A DNA stretch of 64,000 nt from DASWDH01 sp035318505 (GTDB lineage Bacteria > Myxococcota_A > Polyangia > Polyangiales > Polyangiaceae). This document shows, one piece after another, positions 8,329-16,853 of the stretch. Made by a program: the position numbers and the translations under genes. A model generated the notes under the pieces. It worked only from the letters and a program-made list of their open reading frames with translations. It made no database searches and had not been told where the DNA came from. The DNA is taken from the NCBI GenBank assembly GCA_035318505.1, contig DATHEQ010000089.1, positions 1-64,000 of the forward strand. Direction: 5' to 3'. The first letter of the stretch is position 1. The number at the start of each line of letters is the position of its first letter.

Positions 8329-9099
8329 CTATTGGACACCTGCGGCGGCCCGCAGAAAGGCGGGAGCCTCGCCGCCGCCGTGCACGGCAAGGCACGCTCC
8401 GCTCACGTAGCGCGCGAGCGGAGACGCCAAATAGAGGCAAGCATTGGCCACGTCCTCGGGCTCCCCCATACGGCCGAGCGGAACGGTCGCCGCCACCCTG
8501 GCCATCGCGCCTTCGTCGCCGTAGTGAAGGTGCGCCTTCTCGGTCCGCATGATGCCCGCGACGACGGCATTGACGCGCACCTTGGGAGCCCATTCGACGG
8601 CGAGCGATTGGGTTAGGCTGATGAGCCCCGCTTTGGCTGCGCCGTAGGCAGCGGTTCCGGGAGAAGGGCGGGTCGCGCTGACACTGGCGATGTTGACGAT
8701 AGATCCGCCATTGTCCTGCTTTTGCATCACCGTATTGACGCGCTGGGCGAAGATGAGTGGCGCCACCAGGTTGAGCTGGATGATCGACGCCGAAAAACGC
8801 GGCGAAACCGTAGCGGCATCGGCGGGAGGGCTCCCGCCTGCGTTGTTGACGAGGACGTCGACCCTTCCCAAACGCTCGAGCGTTTGCGAGACCACGGCGT
8901 CCACCTGATCGGGCTCGCGCACGTCGGCGGCGACGAAGAATGCGACGCGTTCACCGCTCGCGATGGGCGCGGGGGGCGGGTGACGGGCACAGATCACGAC
9001 GTCGGCCCCTTCCGCCAAGAAGCGCACCGCGATGCCGCGGCCGATCCCCTGGCTTCCCCCGGTGACGATCACGACTTTGCCGGACATATCGAGTTGCAT
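8329..9099 (-). CDS. Short-chain dehydrogenase/reductase, Rv3549c-like
   Basis: 256 aa. The ATG at 9099 is fixed by GGAGGTCCGCC just upstream. Rossmann motif TGGSQGIGRG at residues 14-23, NNAGGS near 86 and the catalytic Ser139-Tyr152-Lys156 set are all present. The C-terminus GACLAVHGGGE is typical of classical SDRs. From memory the pattern SPPADAATVSPRF and HLHYGDEGA closely resembles M. tuberculosis Rv3549c, which is also divergent from echA20, so both sequence and gene order agree. Probable role: hydroxyacyl-CoA or hydroxysteroid-fragment oxidation during ring C/D breakdown. The operator at 9156 sits 56 bases upstream of this start. Confidence 0.88.
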   Translation of the reverse strand: MQLDMSGKVVIVTGGSQGIGRGIAVRFLAEGADVVICARHPPPAPIASGERVAFFVAADVREPDQVDAVVSQTLERLGRVDVLVNNAGGSPPADAATVSPRFSASIIQLNLVAPLIFAQRVNTVMQKQDNGGSIVNIASVSATRPSPGTAAYGAAKAGLISLTQSLAVEWAPKVRVNAVVAGIMRTEKAHLHYGDEGAMARVAATVPLGRMGEPEDVANACLYLASPLARYVSGACLAVHGGGEAPAFLRAAAGVQ

Positions 9100-9155
9100 G
9101 GCGGACCTCCTCGGGGATGCGCTCGGCGCGCTCGGGCATCCCTGGACAGCGGGGA

Positions 9156-9169
9156 TGAAACATGTTCTA
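9156..9169 (+). promoter_or_regulatory. KstR-like operator, copy 2
   Basis: TGAAACATGTTCTA lies in the divergent region between the SDR (start 9099) and echA20 (start 9240), so one site could control both directions. It is identical to copies 1 and 5. Confidence 0.78.
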
Positions 9170-9239
9170 CTTTGTCCGCGCCCGCGGTTCAATCCGCCTC
9201 GATTGCCGCTCGAGTGGCGTCATTGTATCGGACTGCCCC

Positions 9240-9998
9240 ATGCCCATCAGCCATGCGATCGACTCCGGCATCGCCGAGGTCGTCATGAACAACCCGCCCG
9301 TCAACGCGCTCGACGTGGCGGGATGGCACGAGCTCGCCTCGCTGCTGCGCAAGCTCGGAGAGGACCCTGCCGTTCGCGTCGTCATCCTCCGTGCCGAAGG
9401 GCGCGGATTCAACGCCGGTGTCGACATCAAAGAGATGCAGCGGACCTCCGGATTCGAGGCGCTCATCGGGGCCAATCGCGGCTGCGCCGCCGCGTTCGCG
9501 GCGGTGTACGAATGCGAAGTGCCCGTCATCGCCGCGGTGCACGGCTATTGTTTGGGAGGGGGCATTGGGTTGGTCGGCAATGCCGACATCGTCATTGCGT
9601 CGACCGATGCCACCTTCGCCCTACCCGAGGTCGACCGCGGCGCGCTCGGAGCCGCAACGCACCTCGCCCGCCTCGTGCCGCATCACAAGATGCGAGCCAT
9701 GGTCTATACCTGCGCTCCCGCCACCGCCGCCGAGCTCTTCGCTTACGGGTCGGTGCTGCGCGTCGTGCCCGTGGCCGAGCTGCGCCCCGCAGCGCGCCAA
9801 GTCGCCGCCGACATCGCCAAGAAGAGTCCCACCGTGATCCGCGCCGCCAAACAATCGCTCAACGGTATCGATCCCATCGACGTCAAGCGAAGCTACCGCT
9901 ACGAGCAAGGCTTCACCTTCGAGCTCAACCTGGCGGGCGTGGCCGACGAAGCGCGGGACGCGTTCGTCAGCAAGAAGGACCCCAAGTTTTCGCGGTGA
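9240..9998 (+). CDS. echA20: EchA20-like steroid ring hydrolase (crotonase family)
   Basis: 252 aa crotonase-fold enzyme. Known role of EchA20: hydrolytic opening of the remaining cyclopentanone ring of HIEC-CoA, an intermediate of steroid C/D-ring breakdown. The protein has the oxyanion-hole segments RAEGRGFNAGVDIKEMQR and YCLGGGIGLVGNADIVIA, plus LPEVDRGALGAATHL and the tail EQGFTFELNLAGVADEARDAF. From memory, these follow the actinobacterial EchA20 almost word for word, unlike ordinary enoyl-CoA hydratases. The start at 9240 is the first ATG giving the normal family N-terminus. It leads a run of six tightly packed catabolic genes ending at 14869. Confidence 0.92.
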   Translation: MPISHAIDSGIAEVVMNNPPVNALDVAGWHELASLLRKLGEDPAVRVVILRAEGRGFNAGVDIKEMQRTSGFEALIGANRGCAAAFAAVYECEVPVIAAVHGYCLGGGIGLVGNADIVIASTDATFALPEVDRGALGAATHLARLVPHHKMRAMVYTCAPATAAELFAYGSVLRVVPVAELRPAARQVAADIAKKSPTVIRAAKQSLNGIDPIDVKRSYRYEQGFTFELNLAGVADEARDAFVSKKDPKFSR

Positions 9999-10006
9999 GG
10001 AGCGCC

Positions 10007-10825
10007 ATGCCCGACAAGCGGATGACCGTCGACGACGTCGTAGCCGAGCTTCGGGACGGGATGACGATCGGTATCGGTGGTTGGGGGTCGCGCCGCAAGC
10101 CCATGCTCCTCGTGCGTGCCATCGCGCGATCGGCGCTGAAAGAGCTCACGCTCGTGTCCTACGGGGGCCCCGACGTCGGTCTGCTCTGCGCAACCGGCAA
10201 GGTGAAGAAAATCGTCTGCGGGTTCGTGTCGCTCGATTCGATCCCGCTCGAACCCCATTTTCGTGCGGCGCGGCAACGAGGGACGGTGGAAGTGGTCGAC
10301 CTCGACGAGGGGATGCTGCAGTGGGGCCTTTACGCGGCTGCCCTGCGCTTGCCGTTTTTGCCGACGCGGTCCGGTCTCGGCTCGGACGTGATGAAGCTGG
10401 TGCCCGAATTGCGCACCGTGAAATCGCCTTACGACGACGGTGAGGAGCTCATGGCGATGCCGGCCATCGCCCTCGACGTCGCGCTCATTCACATGAACCG
10501 CGCCGACCCGCGCGGCAACGGTCAATTCCTCGGCCCCGATCTCTATTTCGACGATCTCTTCTGCATGGCGGCCAAGCGTCGCTTCATGTCGGCGGAGCGC
10601 GTGATCCCCACTGAACGGCTCCTCGACGAAGGCACCGTTCATACGTTGCGTATATCGCGCATGATGGTGGACGGCGTCATCGAAGCGCCCGGCGGCGCGC
10701 GGTTTACCTCGTGTGAACCGGATTACGAGCGCGACGAAGCCTTGCAGCGGGAGTACGCGGCGAGCGCCGCCAGTCCCGAAGCCTGGAACGCGTTCCAGGC
10801 CCAATACCTGGGGGCATCGTCATGA
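10007..10825 (+). CDS. ipdA: IpdA, alpha subunit of COCHEA-CoA hydrolase
   Basis: 272 aa, class I CoA-transferase fold. In actinobacteria IpdA and IpdB form a heterotetramer that opens the last carbocycle of the steroid nucleus (COCHEA-CoA) rather than transferring CoA. The sequence starts MPDKRMTVDDVVAELRDGMT and contains GIGGWGSRRKP, SYGGPDVGLLC, GFVSLDS and MMVDGVIEAPGGARFT, the pattern I recall for IpdA. The ATG at 10007 follows GAGGAG by five bases. The 3' end overlaps ipdB by the four-base ATGA, as expected for subunits made together. Confidence 0.93.
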   Translation: MPDKRMTVDDVVAELRDGMTIGIGGWGSRRKPMLLVRAIARSALKELTLVSYGGPDVGLLCATGKVKKIVCGFVSLDSIPLEPHFRAARQRGTVEVVDLDEGMLQWGLYAAALRLPFLPTRSGLGSDVMKLVPELRTVKSPYDDGEELMAMPAIALDVALIHMNRADPRGNGQFLGPDLYFDDLFCMAAKRRFMSAERVIPTERLLDEGTVHTLRISRMMVDGVIEAPGGARFTSCEPDYERDEALQREYAASAASPEAWNAFQAQYLGASS

Positions 10826-11583
10826 TCGACTATTCGCTGGACGAGCTCTGCGCCGTGGCATGCGCCGAAGCCTGGCGCGATGACGGGGAGATTTTGGCGA
10901 GCCCCATCGGGGTCATCCCCTCCATCGGCGCGCGCCTCGCCAAAGAGACGTTTGCGCCCGATCTTCTGCTCACCGACGGCATCGCCAGCCTCGTCGCCAA
11001 TACATTGCCCCTCGGGGCCGCGTCCCCGGCCAAGGTCGTCGAAGGGTACGCACCGTATCGCACCATCTTCGATATCGTGTGGTCGGGCCGCCGGCACGTC
11101 ATGATGGGGGCGTCGCAGATCGACCGGTTCGGCAATCAAAACATCGCCTTCATTGGTGACCCTCGCCGACCAAAGGCGCAGCTCTTGGGCATGCGCGGAG
11201 CTCCTGGCAACACCATCAACCATCCGACCAGCTACTTCATCCCCAATCACTCCGTTCGATCCTTCGTGGCCAAAGTCGACGCCGTATCGGGCGTCGGGTA
11301 CGACCGCGCCGCCGCGCTCGGCGCACGGGCATCGCGCTATCACCATCTGCGGCGGGTCATCAGCAACAAGGGCGTGTTCGACTTCGAAACGCCGGACCAC
11401 GCGATGCGCCTTCGCTCGGTGCATCCCGGCGTGGCGGTCGAGGAGATCGTCGCCGCCACGGGCTTCGCGCTGGTCATCCCACCCGATTGTCCACCCACGC
11501 GCGCTCCTACCGCGGAAGAACTGCGCCTTTTGCGCGAGGTGATTGACCCGACAGGGCTCGGGAAAAAAGAGCTCGGCGCGTGA
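10822..11583 (+). CDS. ipdB: IpdB, beta subunit of COCHEA-CoA hydrolase
   Basis: 253 aa, partner of IpdA. Conserved segments include CAVACAEAWRDDGEI, SIGARLAKETFAPDLLLTDG, GRRHVMMGASQIDRFGNQNI, RGAPGNTINHPTSYF and a tail with VFDFETPDHAMRLRSVHPG. The two overlaps (ATGA with ipdA, GTGA with ipdC) place it in a translationally coupled unit. In known steroid degraders loss of IpdAB causes accumulation of ring-C/D CoA esters, so this pair is a strong marker of the pathway. Beta-ketoadipate or acetate CoA-transferases are the alternative family members, but they lack the GRRHVMMGA-Q-DR-GNQN combination. Confidence 0.93.
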   Translation: MIDYSLDELCAVACAEAWRDDGEILASPIGVIPSIGARLAKETFAPDLLLTDGIASLVANTLPLGAASPAKVVEGYAPYRTIFDIVWSGRRHVMMGASQIDRFGNQNIAFIGDPRRPKAQLLGMRGAPGNTINHPTSYFIPNHSVRSFVAKVDAVSGVGYDRAAALGARASRYHHLRRVISNKGVFDFETPDHAMRLRSVHPGVAVEEIVAATGFALVIPPDCPPTRAPTAEELRLLREVIDPTGLGKKELGA

Positions 11584-12641
11584 AAGAAGCGCTACACACA
11601 CGCATTTGCGACCTGTTCGGCATCGAATATCCGATCATACAGACGGGGATGGGATGGGTGGCCGGGCCTCGGCTTACCGCTGCCACGAGCAATGCGGGGG
11701 GGCTCGGCATTCTGGCTTCCGCCACCATGACGCTCGAAGAGATCAAGAGTGCCGTGCGGAAGGTGCAAGAACGCACCGACCAACCTTTCGGCGTCAATTT
11801 GCGCACCGATCAAGGCGACATCGACGAGCGCATCGACTTCTTGATTGCGGCCCGCGTCAAAGTGGCAAGCTTCGCTCAGGCGCCCGATCGCGAGATGATC
11901 AAGAAGCTGAAAGGAGCCGGCATCTTGACGATGCCGACCGTTGGCGCACGCCGGCACGCCGAAAAAGTCGCCGAGTGGGGCGTCGATGCCGTCATCGCGC
12001 AGGGGCACGAAGGCGGGGGGCACACCGGCGCCGTGCCGACCTCGCTCCTCTTGCCGCAAGTGGTGGGCGCGGTGGACATTCCCGTACTCGGCGCGGGCGG
12101 GTTTTTCGACGGGCGAGGTCTCGTCGCGGCGCTCGCTTATGGCGCCAGCGGTATCGCCATGGGCACACGCTTCTTACTCACCAAGGAGAGTACCGTCCCC
12201 GACGCGGTCAAGAAGATCTATCTCGACACGCAAGTCACGGGCACGGTCGTCACCCGCACCATCGACGGCCACCCGCAGCGGGTCATTCGCACCGCCTTCG
12301 TCGACGCGCTCGAGAAATCGAGTCGGCTCTTCGCGCTTTTACGTGCTGTGCGGCACGCCTGGGCTTTTCGCCGACTGACCGGCACGTCGATTTTCGCCCT
12401 CCTCAAGGAAGGTTGGGCCATGAAGAAGAAGCAAGAGCTCACGCTCGCTCAAATGGCCATGGCCGCCAACGCACCGATGCTGACACGCGCCTCGATGGTC
12501 GAGGGGAGGCCAGAGGTCGGCATCCTTCCCACTGGCCAAAACGTGGGCCTCATCGACGAGCTCCCGTCCGTCGCCGAGCTCGTCGATCGCATCATGGGCG
12601 AAGCCGACGCGGTGCTCGGCCGCCTCGGCGTCACTTCTTGA
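11580..12641 (+). CDS. ipdC: IpdC, FMN-dependent reductase of steroid C/D-ring catabolism
   Basis: 353 aa, nitronate-monooxygenase/2-nitropropane dioxygenase fold (FMN TIM barrel). The GTG start overlaps the ipdB stop. FMN-binding features: PIIQTGMGWVAGPRL, SNAGGLGILASATMT, VIAQGHEGGGHTG, PVLGAGGFFDGRG and GASGIAMGTRFL. Generic annotation would call it nitronate monooxygenase. The length, the C-terminal extension (ELTLAQMAMAANAPML, EVGILPTGQNVG) and the position directly after ipdAB identify it as IpdC, which reduces a ring-C/D acyl-CoA intermediate before ring opening. Identity with the mycobacterial protein is judged from memory. Confidence 0.92.
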   Translation: MKEALHTRICDLFGIEYPIIQTGMGWVAGPRLTAATSNAGGLGILASATMTLEEIKSAVRKVQERTDQPFGVNLRTDQGDIDERIDFLIAARVKVASFAQAPDREMIKKLKGAGILTMPTVGARRHAEKVAEWGVDAVIAQGHEGGGHTGAVPTSLLLPQVVGAVDIPVLGAGGFFDGRGLVAALAYGASGIAMGTRFLLTKESTVPDAVKKIYLDTQVTGTVVTRTIDGHPQRVIRTAFVDALEKSSRLFALLRAVRHAWAFRRLTGTSIFALLKEGWAMKKKQELTLAQMAMAANAPMLTRASMVEGRPEVGILPTGQNVGLIDELPSVAELVDRIMGEADAVLGRLGVTS

Positions 12642-12672
12642 AGGGTATCGTCTGACGAGAGAACGCTTCACC

Positions 12673-13836
12673 ATGGACCTCGACTACTCACCCAGCGAAC
12701 AAGCCTTCCGCCGCGAAGCGCGCGCGTGGCTCCAGGCCAACGTACCGAAAAACCCACTCCCCTCCGGGGACACCGCGGAAGGGTTTGCCCTCCATCGGAA
12801 GTGGGAGAAGAAACTCTACGACGCTCGTTGGGCAGTCGTCTCTTGGCCGGAGAGGTACGGTGGCCGTGAAGCCACGTTGATGGAGTGGCTGATCTTCGAG
12901 GAAGAGTACTACCGCGCGGGCGGCCCGCAGCGCATCGCGCAAAACGGAATCTTCCTTCTCGCGCCGACGCTCTTCGAATTCGGTACCGACGAGCAGAAGG
13001 ATCGCATTTTGCCGCGCATGGCGTCGGGCGAGGACCTGTGGGCGCAAGGGTGGTCCGAGCCCAATGCGGGCAGCGATCTCGCCGGTATCAAGAGCACCGC
13101 GACCCGCGACGATGCGCGCGGCGGCTTTCGCCTCAACGGGCAGAAGACGTGGTGCACGCGCGGCGCGTTTTGCGACTTCATGTTTGGCCTTTTTCGCAGC
13201 GACCCCGCCGCGGAACGGCACCGCGGAATGACGTATTTTCTCGTGTCCCTCAGCGCACCGGGAATCACGGTGCGCCCGGTGGGCCGCCTCGACGGAGATG
13301 CGGGATTCGCTGAAGTCTTTTTGGAGGACGTCTTCGTCCCCGACCGCGACGTGCTCGGCGCGGTGCACGACGGATGGAACGTGGCGATGGCGACGACCAG
13401 CTCGGAGCGCGGTCTCACCCTGCGTAGCCCGGGCCGATTTTTGGCGGCGGCGGCCCGCTTGGTCGAGCTCTATTGCCAAGCGAAAGACCACGCCGACCCT
13501 GTTTTGCGCGATCACGTGGTCAAAGCGTGGATGGATGCCGAGGCGTACCAGCTTTATACGTTGCAAACCGTGACCCGCGTCATGGAGGGCGGCGCGATCG
13601 GCGCCGAGTCGAGCATCAACAAGATCTTCTGGTCGGAGATGGACGTCCGCACCCACGAGACCGCGCTGGCACTGCTCGGCGAGAGGGCCGAGCTCGACGG
13701 GGGAACGTCAGCCGAGGCGGGAGGCGCGTGGATGAAGGGGTACCAATTTGCGCTGGCCGGCCCGATCTATGCCGGCACCAACGAGATCCAACGCAACGTC
13801 ATCGCCGAGCGCGTGCTCGGCTTGCCGCGCAGATAG
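12673..13836 (+). CDS. fadE31: Acyl-CoA dehydrogenase, FadE31-like
   Basis: 387 aa. Motifs: QGWSEPNAGSDLAGIKSTA (substrate/FAD contact), RLNGQKTWCTRGAF, DVFVPDRDVLG, and C-terminal GPIYAGTNEIQRNVIAERVLGLPR. The residue before GT is Ala, where medium-chain enzymes have the catalytic Glu. The likely base is instead Glu245 in SSERGL, as in the isovaleryl/long-chain branch. The protein matches, from memory, mycobacterial FadE31, which assembles with FadE32 or FadE33. The next gene encodes a shorter dehydrogenase ten bases downstream, as in that operon. Probable substrate: an open-chain CoA ester left after ring C/D opening. Confidence 0.9.
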   Translation: MDLDYSPSEQAFRREARAWLQANVPKNPLPSGDTAEGFALHRKWEKKLYDARWAVVSWPERYGGREATLMEWLIFEEEYYRAGGPQRIAQNGIFLLAPTLFEFGTDEQKDRILPRMASGEDLWAQGWSEPNAGSDLAGIKSTATRDDARGGFRLNGQKTWCTRGAFCDFMFGLFRSDPAAERHRGMTYFLVSLSAPGITVRPVGRLDGDAGFAEVFLEDVFVPDRDVLGAVHDGWNVAMATTSSERGLTLRSPGRFLAAAARLVELYCQAKDHADPVLRDHVVKAWMDAEAYQLYTLQTVTRVMEGGAIGAESSINKIFWSEMDVRTHETALALLGERAELDGGTSAEAGGAWMKGYQFALAGPIYAGTNEIQRNVIAERVLGLPRR

Positions 13837-13846
13837 GAGACCTCGC

Positions 13847-14869
13847 GTGCGTTTCGCCTTCAGCGACGACCAGAAGCTCTTTCGAGACACGGTGCGTGCG
13901 CTCCTCGAAAAGGAGTGCACGGCGGACGTCGTGCGCCGAGCCTGGGCGGCGGACACCGATGGGCGCTCGCCTGCGCTGTGGAACCATTTGGCCGAGCTCG
14001 GCGTGGTGGGGCTCGCCGTCCCCGAGGCGCATGGCGGTCTCGGGCTTTCCGAGATCGACTTCGTCTTGTTGCTCGAAGAGAGCGGACGCGCGGCCCTGGC
14101 GGAACCGATCGTGGAGACGGGCGTGGTGGGCGCGCCGCTCATTGCGGAAAGTGCGAACGACGAGCTCTGCGCCGCCTGGCTCCCTCGCGTCGCGGCGGGA
14201 CAAGCGCGGCTCGCAGTGGGGCTCGAGCACGCCACATTCGTGACCGATGCCCATATGGCCGATCTGCTCTTGCTCCAGCACGGGGACGAGCTGCATGCCT
14301 TACCGCGCGAAGGCGTGAAGCTCGCGGCCGAAGATTCGGTCGACGGTGCGCGCCGCCTTTTCCGCGTCGCGTGGTCTCCTTCACCGGCCACGCGCGTGGC
14401 CGCCGGCCCTGCCGCACGCGCCGCGCTCGGGCGGGCGTTCGATCGCGGTGCGCTCGGCGTATCGGCCATGCTCCTCGGCTTGGCGCGCCATCTCATCGAC
14501 ACGACGGTCGAGTACGTCAAAGTTCGTAAACAGTTCGGTAGCGCGATCGGGAGCTTCCAAGCGGTCAAGCACCATCTCGCGGACGCGCTGGTGAAGCTGG
14601 AGTTCGCGCGACCGGTGGTTTATCGCGCGGCCTATTCGATGTCGCGCGCTCCGGAGGCGGGCCCCCTGCACGTCTCCATGGCCAAGGCGTATGCGTCGGA
14701 TGCCGCGCTCTTGGCGGCGCGCGCTGCGCTGCAATGTCACGGCGCGATCGGCTATTCGTACGAGCATGATTTGCACCTATGGATGAAGCGCGTTTGGGCC
14801 CTTGCCGCGGCGTGGGGCGACGCATCGTGGCACCGCGCGCGTGTCGGCAATCTCGTGCTCGGGTCATGA
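13847..14869 (+). CDS. Acyl-CoA dehydrogenase, FadE32/FadE33-like partner subunit
   Basis: 340 aa, shorter than the usual 380-390. The GTG at 13847 is preceded by GGAGA that overlaps the end of fadE31. The N-terminal domain (FSDDQKLFRDTVRALLEKEC) is normal and the middle beta domain is abbreviated. The C-terminal domain has VRKQFGSAIGSFQAVKHHLADALVKLEFARPVVYRAAYSM and GAIGYSYEHDLHLWMKR. Short dehydrogenases of this type (FadE32, FadE33) pair with FadE31 into alpha2beta2 enzymes acting on steroid-derived acyl-CoAs. Which of the two this corresponds to cannot be settled here. The stop overlaps the following GH5 gene start as ATGA. Confidence 0.88.
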   Translation: MRFAFSDDQKLFRDTVRALLEKECTADVVRRAWAADTDGRSPALWNHLAELGVVGLAVPEAHGGLGLSEIDFVLLLEESGRAALAEPIVETGVVGAPLIAESANDELCAAWLPRVAAGQARLAVGLEHATFVTDAHMADLLLLQHGDELHALPREGVKLAAEDSVDGARRLFRVAWSPSPATRVAAGPAARAALGRAFDRGALGVSAMLLGLARHLIDTTVEYVKVRKQFGSAIGSFQAVKHHLADALVKLEFARPVVYRAAYSMSRAPEAGPLHVSMAKAYASDAALLAARAALQCHGAIGYSYEHDLHLWMKRVWALAAAWGDASWHRARVGNLVLGS

Positions 14870-16617
14870 ACGTGCGGCGCTCTTCCCCCCTTTGCCTCGC
14901 CCACCTGCCGGTCGCGGTTTTCATTGCCATCGCGGCGACCACGGGTTGCGCCGAAGATTCCATCGTACCGGGCGGGTCGCAGCCGATGGACGGAGGGAGC
15001 CGCGACGCCAGTTCCGCGGACGGCGGGGCCAGCGACGTCGTCACTGGTTTTGACGTCGGCAGGGACATCCCGACCTTGGATGCCGCCGGAACCGATGTTT
15101 TCGATGCGCCGGGCGTCGACGTGGACGCCGCCGATGTATCGCTCGACATGCCGACCGACAGCGACGTTTCCATGGACGCGCCCGCGCGTGACGGGTCCGC
15201 CGTTCCCGATGCTGGAGGAGCGCTCGACGTGCAACAGGACCCTATGGACCCGCCGCTCGACCCGCCGAAGCTCACGACGCACCGCCTGACGACGCGCGGC
15301 GACGTCCTCATCGACGAGCTGGGACGCGCCGTGATTCTGCGCGGCGTGAACGTGGGCGGGCGTAGCAAAATGCCTCCCTTTCTTCCCTTTGAATTCGCAG
15401 ATGCCGGAGAGATTCCCGCCCAAGCCGACAAGCTCATGTCCTCTGTGCGCGCGCTCGGCTCCAATGCCGTTCGTTTGACGTTCTCGTGGGAGGCACTGGA
15501 AGGGGTGCGCGGCACGTTCGATGCGGAGTACCTGCGCCGTTACGGCCTGCTTCTCGACGCCGCGCAAAAAGCCGATCTCCACGTCATCGTCGATGTCCAC
15601 CAAGACGTCTTTCACGCCGCCTTCTGCGGCGATGGTTTCCCCGAATGGGCGCTGGGGGACATCGTTCACGGGGCGCCGCACTACGACTGCGTATTCCCCT
15701 TTTGGTCGCTGCCTTACTTCGATGCGGCCAGCACCGTAAGCCAAGCCTTCGATCGTTTTTGGACCAACAAAGACGGCCTTTTCGATGCCTTCGAGGCCAT
15801 GTGGCGACACGTCGCTCGTGAGATCGGGCGCCATCCCGCCGTGGCAGCGTTCGAAATCATCAACGAACCGGGAGCCGGCTCGACGGCCCTCGACGTCATG
15901 GGGCACACGATACTTCCCCCGCTGTACGATCGCATCGCGGCGGCTATCGAGGTGGAAGCGGGGGCGGCCGCCATCGTATGCGACGAGCCAGTATCGTCGA
16001 CGGCCGACATCCAATACCTGGCCCGACCTAGCCACGCGCGCTTCGTGTATGGACCGCATTACTACGACGGTGCAACCACGCTGGGGATCGGCCCCCTTGA
16101 CGCCAATCGCATTCGCACCGCCGTCACCGCTCTCCTCGCGCGCACCGGGGGATGGAATGCTCCGACCATCGTCGGTGAATTCGGCGCCCCCAACTCGGTG
16201 ACGTTCAAAGGCGACTACCTGGCCGCCATCTTCGACGCGCTCGACACCGGCCGTGCGTCGGGGCTTCTTTGGGACGTCGCTCTGTCGAACCAAAAATGGA
16301 ACAGCGAAGACTTCGGACCGCTGCTCGCAGACGGCACCGAAACAGCCTGGGCTGGCATCCTCGATCGCCCTGCGCCCCGCGCCATCGATGGGACCATCAC
16401 GTCATTCGCGTGGGACACCGCGGCCAAGCAATTCAGCCTCGCGGTGAGCAGCGCGGGCGATGCAGTCTCGCAGATCTATCTTCCCGTCCGTCACCTCGGC
16501 ATGAGCCCGGACATCGCCGTGACCGGCGCCCGTTTTCGCTGGCTACCCGCGTCGGGCCAGCTGCTCGTGGCCGCTCCGCGCGGCGCATCCTGGACGGTAC
16601 TCGTTAAGGCGAGGTAA
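14866..16617 (+). CDS. GH5 glycosidase lipoprotein, endoglycoceramidase-like
   Basis: 583 aa. The ATG at 14866 gives a lipoprotein signal (AAIATTGC-type lipobox, C after TTG), then an Asp-rich linker to about residue 135. The GH5 TIM barrel follows: RLTFSWEALEG, VIVDVHQDVFH, the acid/base Glu334 in INEPG and the nucleophile Glu438 in VGEFGAP. A C-terminal beta-sandwich (from PRAIDGTITSFAWD) resembles that of endoglycoceramidases, which cut the glycan from glycosphingolipids. The ATGA overlap with the upstream fadE means it may be read through from the steroid operon, an odd pairing for a surface glycosidase. Cellulase is the generic alternative. Confidence 0.82.
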   Translation: MNVRRSSPLCLAHLPVAVFIAIAATTGCAEDSIVPGGSQPMDGGSRDASSADGGASDVVTGFDVGRDIPTLDAAGTDVFDAPGVDVDAADVSLDMPTDSDVSMDAPARDGSAVPDAGGALDVQQDPMDPPLDPPKLTTHRLTTRGDVLIDELGRAVILRGVNVGGRSKMPPFLPFEFADAGEIPAQADKLMSSVRALGSNAVRLTFSWEALEGVRGTFDAEYLRRYGLLLDAAQKADLHVIVDVHQDVFHAAFCGDGFPEWALGDIVHGAPHYDCVFPFWSLPYFDAASTVSQAFDRFWTNKDGLFDAFEAMWRHVAREIGRHPAVAAFEIINEPGAGSTALDVMGHTILPPLYDRIAAAIEVEAGAAAIVCDEPVSSTADIQYLARPSHARFVYGPHYYDGATTLGIGPLDANRIRTAVTALLARTGGWNAPTIVGEFGAPNSVTFKGDYLAAIFDALDTGRASGLLWDVALSNQKWNSEDFGPLLADGTETAWAGILDRPAPRAIDGTITSFAWDTAAKQFSLAVSSAGDAVSQIYLPVRHLGMSPDIAVTGARFRWLPASGQLLVAAPRGASWTVLVKAR

Positions 16618-16642
16618 GGGCGGTGCGTCCCGGTTTGCGGAA

Positions 16643-16826
16643 AGAGAATTTTACAGGGAGGCGGGGAGGCGGGGAGAGAGAGGAAAGATCTTGGGTGGGA
16701 GCGGCGGATCGCTCATTGCGGCGTCGCGCTGCGCCGTCCGCGCCGCACCGTGCTGTGCCGTGTTCGCGGGTGCATCGATAGGCAAGTGGAATGAACAAAA
16801 TCTCCCCGCCTCCCTGTGAATTCTCT
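16643..16826. repeat. Element bounded by 25-base inverted repeats, MITE-like or terminator-like
   Basis: The left arm 16643-16668 (AGAGAATT, then TTACAGGGAGGCGGGGAG) is matched by the reverse complement of 16802-16826 (AGAGAATT, then CACAGGGAGGCGGGGAG). The arms differ only by a one-base indel and a substitution. The 133-base interior has no ORF worth calling. The element sits between two convergent genes. No target duplication is obvious. Confidence 0.6.
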
Positions 16827-16853
16827 TCATCGCTCAAGCGACGAAGATCGCAG

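Noticed and set aside
9032..10006. Arg-rich plus-strand reading frame ahead of ipdA
   Set aside because: It overlaps echA20 in another frame and is Arg-rich, typical of a GC-rich shadow; ipdA starts at 10007.
11580..12641. Nitronate monooxygenase
   Set aside because: The fold fits, but length, C-terminal segments and placement after ipdAB favour IpdC.
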